Shown: positions 7,396 through 10,724 of the stretch, piece after piece
How positions within the stretch are numbered: the first letter of the stretch is position 1
Layout: every line of letters starts with the position of its first letter
Assembly (NCBI GenBank): GCA_001766965.1
Contig: MEKM01000025.1
Location: 1-10,724 of the forward strand
Direction of reading: 5' to 3'
DNA length: 10,724 nt
Origin: Acidobacteria bacterium RIFCSPHIGHO2_01_FULL_67_28
GTDB lineage: Bacteria > Acidobacteriota > Terriglobia > Acidiferrales > 2-02-FULL-67-57
Notes under the pieces: model-generated
Told to the model about the DNA's origin: nothing
What the model saw: the letters and a program-made list of their open reading frames with translations, nothing else
Databases searched by the model: none
Program-made: the position numbers and the translations under genes

Positions 7396-8327
7396 CGCCC
7401 GGGCTCCCGGCCGTACTTCTGGTGGAGGTAGAGCGCAGCGGCGCGGCAGGCCAGGCCGCGGATGCGCCCGATCAGGGCGGCGCGCTCGGTGGTCGAAATG
7501 GCGCCCCGGGCGTCGAGCAGGTTGAAGAGGTGCGAGCACTTGAGGCAAAGATCGTAGGCGGGAAGGACTGGAAACCGCTGCCGGGCCTCCACAGGGGCGT
7601 CCTTCGGGTACGCTTCGAGCAGGCGGCGGGCTTCCTGCTCGGACAGCTCGAATAGCCGCCGACAGGCCTCGACATCGGCCCACTCGAAGCCATAGGCCGA
7701 GGCCTGGCGCTCCTCTTCCAGGCGTAGCTCACCGTAGCGGCGAGCGTCGTTCCAGGCCAGGTCGAAGACGTTCCCCACACCTTGGAGGAAGGCGGCGATG
7801 CGCTCGAGCCCGTAGGTCAGCTCGACCGAAACCGGGTCGAGGTCGAGCCCGCCGCACTGCTGGAAGTAGGTGAACTGGGTGATCTCAAGACCATCAAGCA
7901 TCACCTGCCAGCCGATCCCCCAGGCGCCGAGCGTGGGAGCTTCCCAGTTGTCTTCTTCGAAGCGGATGTCGTGCCGGCGCCGGTCGATCCCGAGGGCTTC
8001 GAGGCTGGCGAGATACACCTCCTGCACGTGGGCCGGGGCGGGCTTCAAGATGACCTGGAACTGGATGTGTTTGTAGAGCCGGTTCGGGTTGTCGCCGTAG
8101 CGGCCGTCGGACGGACGCCGGCTGGGCTGGACGTAGGCGACGCGGTAGGGGTCGGGGCCAAGGACACGGAAGAAAGTCTCCGGGTGCATCGTCCCCGCGC
8201 CGACCTCGAGGTCGTAGGGCTGCTGGATGACGCAGGCCTGGCCGGCCCAGAAGCGGCTCAACGCGAAGACCACCTCCTGGAACGACAGCCCGGCCCGCCT
8301 GGCGGTTTTTGGCTTACGCTTCTTCAT
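7392..8327 (-). CDS. glyQ: Glycine--tRNA ligase, alpha subunit
   Basis: Catalytic alpha subunit of the bacterial heterotetrameric glycyl-tRNA synthetase, a class II enzyme that activates glycine. At 311 residues it is slightly longer than the usual 290-305 because of a basic start (MKKRKPKTARRAG) before the normal beginning LSFQEVVFALSRFWAGQ. Diagnostic stretches: CVIQQPYDLEVGAGTMHPETF (as 32-41 and 42-52), class II motif 2 region RVAYVQPSRRPSDGRYGDNP (62-81) continuing NRLYKHIQFQ, the EDNWEAPTLGAWGIGWQVML block (125-144), EITQFTYFQQCGG (148-160) and motif 3 TYGLERIAAFLQ (171-182). It starts 14 bases inside recO, and its stop overlaps the glyS start (ATGA), an arrangement typical of coupled translation giving equal subunit amounts. 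The ribosome-binding site is weak (GGGAAT-like, upstream within recO), consistent with coupling to recO. Confidence 0.98.
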   Translation of the reverse strand: MKKRKPKTARRAGLSFQEVVFALSRFWAGQACVIQQPYDLEVGAGTMHPETFFRVLGPDPYRVAYVQPSRRPSDGRYGDNPNRLYKHIQFQVILKPAPAHVQEVYLASLEALGIDRRRHDIRFEEDNWEAPTLGAWGIGWQVMLDGLEITQFTYFQQCGGLDLDPVSVELTYGLERIAAFLQGVGNVFDLAWNDARRYGELRLEEERQASAYGFEWADVEACRRLFELSEQEARRLLEAYPKDAPVEARQRFPVLPAYDLCLKCSHLFNLLDARGAISTTERAALIGRIRGLACRAAALYLHQKYGREPGR

Positions 8328-9057
8328 CCAGCAATTCCCGTGTGGTCAGCTTCTTTTCGCTGTGGTATTCGATGACGTCGAGCAAGTACCGCCCCAATTC
8401 CCGGGCCCGACGCCGGTCCCAGCCTTCGGCCGGGAGCTTGCGCAAGGGACTCGCCAGCATGGCCAGGGCATCGGCCCGGCTCGCAGGGCTGATTTGCCGC
8501 AGGCCGGGGCGCCGGCAGCGCCGGCAGACGAGCAACCCGCGGTCGACGCTGGCGTAGGCCGGCTCGTCTCCAAGCGGCCGCCGGCAGCGGCTGCAAGCAT
8601 CCAACGCCGGAAGCCACCCGGCCAGCCGCGTCATCCAAAGTTGAAAGTAGGTGAGCGGAAGCCACAGCGTCTCCTCTTTCTTGAACCCCTCGAGCACAGC
8701 CAGCAGCAACCGGAAAGCGCTGTCGGCCGGCTCGCGCTCGGGCAGAAGCAGCTCGGCCAGCTCGACCACCTGCCCCAGGGCCAGGCTGCGCTCGAGCTCG
8801 CCGCGCGTTTCCCAGTAGCCCTCGACCAGCTCGCTCTGCGAGAGCCGCACCAGCTCGCTCGCTTCGCGCTCGTAGAACCACAGCCGCACGTGGCTCAAGG
8901 GCTCGAGCGCCGCCCCGAAGCGCCGCCGCGAGCGCCGGGCGCTCGGAGCCAGGCCGCGGAGGCGTCCGTGACCGCGGCAAAAAAAACTCACCAGCTTGTC
9001 GGCCTCACCGAACGCCCGGCTACGGAGGATGATGGCGTCCGACTCTACCAGCGGCAT
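8314..9057 (-). CDS. recO: DNA repair protein RecO
   Basis: RecO works in the RecFOR pathway: it binds single-stranded DNA and SSB and helps load RecA at gaps. The 247-residue protein matches the family's usual size. The N-terminal OB-fold begins MPLVESDAIILRSRAFGEADKL written here as the pattern xxxESDAIILRSRxFGEADK (residues 4-21), followed by FFCRGHGRLRGLAPSARRS (25-43). The helical C-terminal domain carries a probable zinc site from two CxxC pairs, C155-x2-C158 (CSRC) and C178-x2-C181 (CRRC). It is the first gene of the minus-strand operon recO-glyQ-glyS-ppdK. The start is fixed by the family N-terminus. No clear Shine-Dalgarno sequence precedes it; instead a GC-rich palindrome (9071-9086) lies 13 bases upstream in the leader. 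Confidence 0.93.
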   Translation of the reverse strand: MPLVESDAIILRSRAFGEADKLVSFFCRGHGRLRGLAPSARRSRRRFGAALEPLSHVRLWFYEREASELVRLSQSELVEGYWETRGELERSLALGQVVELAELLLPEREPADSAFRLLLAVLEGFKKEETLWLPLTYFQLWMTRLAGWLPALDACSRCRRPLGDEPAYASVDRGLLVCRRCRRPGLRQISPASRADALAMLASPLRKLPAEGWDRRRARELGRYLLDVIEYHSEKKLTTRELLDEEA

Positions 9058-9070
9058 AACAGGGTGTGAG

Positions 9071-9086
9071 GTCGGCGTGCCGACAT
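9071..9086 (-). repeat. Dispersed palindromic repeat, copy 4 (recO leader)
   Basis: Plus-strand GTCGGCGTGCCGACAT, the exact reverse complement of the 16-base unit at 5074 and 6233. It is the only copy outside a coding region. It lies 13 bases upstream of the recO start codon, so in the recO mRNA it would form a short GC hairpin next to the start. Whether that affects translation is unknown. Confidence 0.75.
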
Positions 9087-9154
9087 CCGCAAGCGCGCGG
9101 CCCCCGCGAAACCCGGCAGCGTATCACAGCGGGCGCAGAGGAGCAAAGGAATCC

Positions 9155-9175
9155 TATTTAGAGTAAGACTAAATA
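9155..9175. promoter_or_regulatory. AT-rich operator-like inverted repeat between recO and the kinase gene
   Basis: A perfect 7-bp inverted repeat, TATTTAG and CTAAATA, separated by AGTAAGA. It is an AT-rich island in otherwise GC-rich DNA, in the 186-bp gap between divergently transcribed genes, a typical place for a regulator-binding site. The inner TTAGA...CTAA pattern is loosely like Fur/PerR-type boxes, but the match is imperfect and no regulator gene is present in the window. TAAATA at its edge could also be a -10 element on either strand. Confidence 0.5.
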
Positions 9176-9216
9176 ATGAAATCCGCCGCCCTCTTCCCTC
9201 CCCCGGGGGGTTCGGC

Positions 9217-9222
9217 TAGAGT
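9217..9222 (+). promoter_or_regulatory. Possible -10 promoter element for the kinase-rhomboid pair
   Basis: TAGAGT in the context GGC-TAGAGT lies about 22 bases before the kinase start and resembles the TGC-TAGAAT upstream of the permease gene. If used, transcription would start only about 15 bases before the ATG. The upstream -35 position (around 9194-9199) is poor. The AT-rich repeat at 9155-9175 would lie 42-62 bases upstream of this hexamer. Confidence 0.3.
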
Positions 9223-9243
9223 GGGCCCACGGGCGGAACCCCC

Positions 9244-10245
9244 ATGCGCTTCGACGTCGTCGGCCTCGGGCTGAACGCCACCGACGTGGCGATCGAAGTC
9301 CCCGGCTACCCCGCCTTCAACAGCAAGGTGGAGTTCCTCTCCGCCGCGCGGCAGCCGGGCGGACAGGTGGCCACGGCGCTCACCGTCTGCCAGCGCTTCG
9401 GCCTGCGGACGAAATACATCGGGCGGGTGGGATCGGACGACGCCGGCCGCTTCCAGCTCGAAAGCCTCCGCCACGAGGGGCTCGACCTCACCGACACCCG
9501 CGTCGTCCCTGACTGCCCCAACCAGGCGGCCTACATCGTCATCGACAGGAAGACCGGCGAGCGCACCATCCTCTGGCGGCGCGACCCGCGGCTCGACATC
9601 CGACCCGAAGAGCTGCGCCCGGAGATGGTTCAGGAGGCGCGGCTGCTGCATGTCGACGGGCACGACACCGCCGCGGCGGCCCAGGCGGCCCGCTGGGCGC
9701 GGGAGGCGGACCTCCCGGTGACGGCCGACGTCGACAACATCTACCCCGGGCTGGAGGCCCTGCTCGAGGCCACCGACTACCTCATCAGCTCGGAGAGCTT
9801 CCCGGCCGCCTACACCGGCGAGAGCGATCTTTTCCGGGCGCTGCCTCGTATCCAGGAGAGGTACCCGGCGATGAAGCTGGTGGCGGCCACACTCGGGCGG
9901 GACGGCGTTCTCGGGCTCGCCGGCGGGCGGTTCCTCTACGAGCCCGCCTTCGAGGTCACCTGCCGGGACACGACGGGCGCGGGCGACGTCTTCCACGGGG
10001 CTTTCCTCTACGCGCTGCTCGAAGGCTGGCCGCTCGCGCGCGCGCTGACGTTCAGCAACGCGGTGGCGGGGCTGAACTGCACGGCCGTCGGGGCGCGGGG
10101 GGGCATCCCGACGGTGGCGGAGGCGGAGCGGTTGATGGCCCGTGGGAAGCGCCGGCTGCCGCGGTGGAGGGAGCTGCCGGCCGGAGAAATGCAGATCCCT
10201 CGCTCCGCTCGGGATGACAAACCGAGAAAGAAGGCAGTCCGATGA
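9244..10245 (+). CDS. PfkB-family carbohydrate/nucleoside kinase
   Basis: Ribokinase/PfkB-fold kinase that would phosphorylate a sugar or nucleoside using ATP; the exact substrate cannot be told from the sequence. At 333 residues it is slightly longer than the usual 300-320. The start MRFDVVGLGLNATDV is a normal first strand. Substrate-side motif PGGQVATAL is at 38-46, IGRVGSDDAG at 59-68, and the PfkB signature 2, DTTGAGDVFHGAF, at 242-254, with Asp248 the predicted catalytic base. SNAVAGLNCTAVGARGGIP (271-289) is the usual C-terminal helix and nucleotide-side loop. The conserved fold ends near residue 300; residues 317-333 are encoded by a REP-like element and following bases and are probably not functional. 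The start follows a weak GGGCGGAA ribosome-binding site. Its stop overlaps the rhomboid start as ATGA. It is divergent from recO. Confidence 0.9.
   Translation: MRFDVVGLGLNATDVAIEVPGYPAFNSKVEFLSAARQPGGQVATALTVCQRFGLRTKYIGRVGSDDAGRFQLESLRHEGLDLTDTRVVPDCPNQAAYIVIDRKTGERTILWRRDPRLDIRPEELRPEMVQEARLLHVDGHDTAAAAQAARWAREADLPVTADVDNIYPGLEALLEATDYLISSESFPAAYTGESDLFRALPRIQERYPAMKLVAATLGRDGVLGLAGGRFLYEPAFEVTCRDTTGAGDVFHGAFLYALLEGWPLARALTFSNAVAGLNCTAVGARGGIPTVAEAERLMARGKRRLPRWRELPAGEMQIPRSARDDKPRKKAVR
10195..10215. repeat. REP-like imperfect palindrome at the 3' end of the kinase gene
   Basis: ATCCC (10195-10199) and GGGAT (10211-10215) are perfect 5-bp arms around TCGCTCCGCTC, with a further GC/GC pair inside after two mismatches. 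The surrounding sequence GCAGATCCCTCGCT ... CGGGATGAC belongs to a class of dispersed elements that I recognise from memory of several bacterial phyla, including acidobacteria. Their reverse frames give the recurring false translations CHPERSEGS and SSRAERGI, both visible here on the minus strand. Only one copy is in this window. Confidence 0.65.
10230..10234 (+). promoter_or_regulatory. Ribosome-binding site for the rhomboid gene
   Basis: GAAGG, within the purine run AGAAAGAAGG (10225-10234), lies seven bases before the ATG at 10242. It supports translation starting at the ATGA overlap with the kinase stop, and it sits just downstream of the REP-like element. Confidence 0.6.
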
Positions 10246-10724
10246 TTCCGCTGCGGGACGCCAACCCGAGCAGCCGCACCCCGTGGGTGACCTTCCTGAT
10301 CATCGGCCTGAACATCTTGGCCTTCCTCTACGAAGTGGCGCTGCCGGAGCCGCGGCTGGAGCAGCTCATCTTCACCATGGGGATGGTGCCGGCGCGGGTG
10401 ACGGTCTTCCCCGCCGACCCGGCCATCACTTTCGGCGACGCCTTCCTGCCGCTTTTTTCGAGCATGTTCCTGCACGGCGGCTGGCTGCACCTCATTGGCA
10501 ACATGTGGTTCTTGTGGATTTTCGGCGACAACATCGAAGACCGCCTGGGCCACCTGCGCTACCTGCTCTTTTACCTCGTCTGCGGGCTGGGCGCCGGCGT
10601 GGCGCACACGCTCTTCAACCTGAACTCGACCGTGCCGACCATCGGCGCCAGCGGCGCCGTGGCCGGGGTGCTGGGCGGCTATTTGCTGCTGTATCCCCAC
10701 GCGCGGGTTCTGACGCTCATCCCG
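10242..10724 (+). CDS. Rhomboid-family intramembrane serine protease (partial, 3' end beyond the window)
   Basis: Membrane-embedded serine protease of the rhomboid family, cutting transmembrane segments of substrate proteins in the inner membrane. The window covers 161 codons and the frame is open to the edge. The start MIPLRDANPSSRTPWVTFL is typical of bacterial rhomboids related to YqgP/GluP-type and Rhombosortase-like relatives. The first transmembrane segment is about 15-34, followed by a loop, then SSMFLHGGWLHLIGNMWFLW (73-92) with the oxyanion-type HxxxN motif (His83, Asn87), GDNIEDRLG (95-103) in the loop region, a segment at 107-126, and GASGAVAGVLGGYLLL (135-150) with nucleophile Ser137 in GASG. 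The partner catalytic histidine of a later segment falls outside the window, so activity cannot be confirmed. It overlaps the kinase stop by ATGA, so the two are likely co-translated. Confidence 0.92.
   Translation, partial: MIPLRDANPSSRTPWVTFLIIGLNILAFLYEVALPEPRLEQLIFTMGMVPARVTVFPADPAITFGDAFLPLFSSMFLHGGWLHLIGNMWFLWIFGDNIEDRLGHLRYLLFYLVCGLGAGVAHTLFNLNSTVPTIGASGAVAGVLGGYLLLYPHARVLTLIP

Noticed and set aside
7396..7683. In-frame upstream extension of glyS to an ATG at 7683
   Set aside because: The extension lies wholly within glyQ, has no GlyS-like sequence, and the start at 7395 has both a ribosome-binding site and the family N-terminus.
8227..9069. A 280-codon plus-strand frame opposite recO
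   Set aside because: Antisense shadow of recO, whose family motifs and zinc cysteines are clear; the shadow has Gln/Arg/Pro-rich composition.
9200..9209. CCCCCGGGGG palindrome before the kinase gene
   Set aside because: A simple run of C and G in GC-rich DNA, with no second copy or supporting context.
9176..9274. Short 32-codon frame starting at ATG 9176 and overlapping the kinase start
   Set aside because: It would end inside the kinase in another frame, is Pro/Ser/Ala-rich, and its only ribosome-binding-like sequence (9139-9150) is too far away. A leader peptide cannot be excluded but is not supported.

Overview
This is a GC-rich, gene-dense bacterial chromosome segment with six recognisable genes and no sign of phage, plasmid or transposase genes. 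The organism is Gram-negative in type, because it carries the LptF/LptG permease of the lipopolysaccharide exporter. The fused LptF-LptG polypeptide, the recO-glyQ-glyS-ppdK cluster, the high GC content and a dispersed repeat of the kind that produces 'CHPERSEG'-like false translations together suggest Acidobacteriota or a related lineage. That assignment is an inference from memory of such genomes, not a demonstrated placement.

Layout. Bases 1-202 hold no supported gene, only GC-rich leader sequence with a possible extended -10 element. Bases 203-2515 (+) encode one 770-residue protein containing two complete LptF/LptG permease units joined by a proline-rich linker. It converges, across a 38-bp gap, on a tight minus-strand operon read recO (9057-8314), glyQ (8327-7392), glyS (7395-5275), ppdK (5271-2554). 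recO/glyQ overlap by 14 nt, glyQ/glyS overlap at an ATGA, and glyS/ppdK are 3 nt apart and in the same frame. Divergent from recO, across a 186-bp promoter region, a plus-strand pair begins: a PfkB-family sugar/nucleoside kinase (9244-10245) overlapping by ATGA the start of a rhomboid protease (10242 onward, cut by the window end).

Function. The operon combines DNA repair (RecO), the two-subunit glycyl-tRNA synthetase (alpha GlyQ, beta GlyS) and pyruvate phosphate dikinase, a central-carbon enzyme interconverting pyruvate and phosphoenolpyruvate. The overlaps suggest translational coupling. The kinase/rhomboid pair is probably co-transcribed, but no functional link between the two proteins is evident.

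The most interesting layer is not the genes but small repeats. A 16-base near-palindrome (core GTCGGC-NN-GCCGAC) occurs four times in 4 kb: once in ppdK, twice in glyS and once in the recO leader. The copy at 6232-6262 coincides with a few apparently extra residues in GlyS. A second, different REP-like element forms the last residues of the kinase gene. An AT-rich operator-like inverted repeat lies in the recO/kinase divergent region. I see no convincing new defence or biosynthetic system here.
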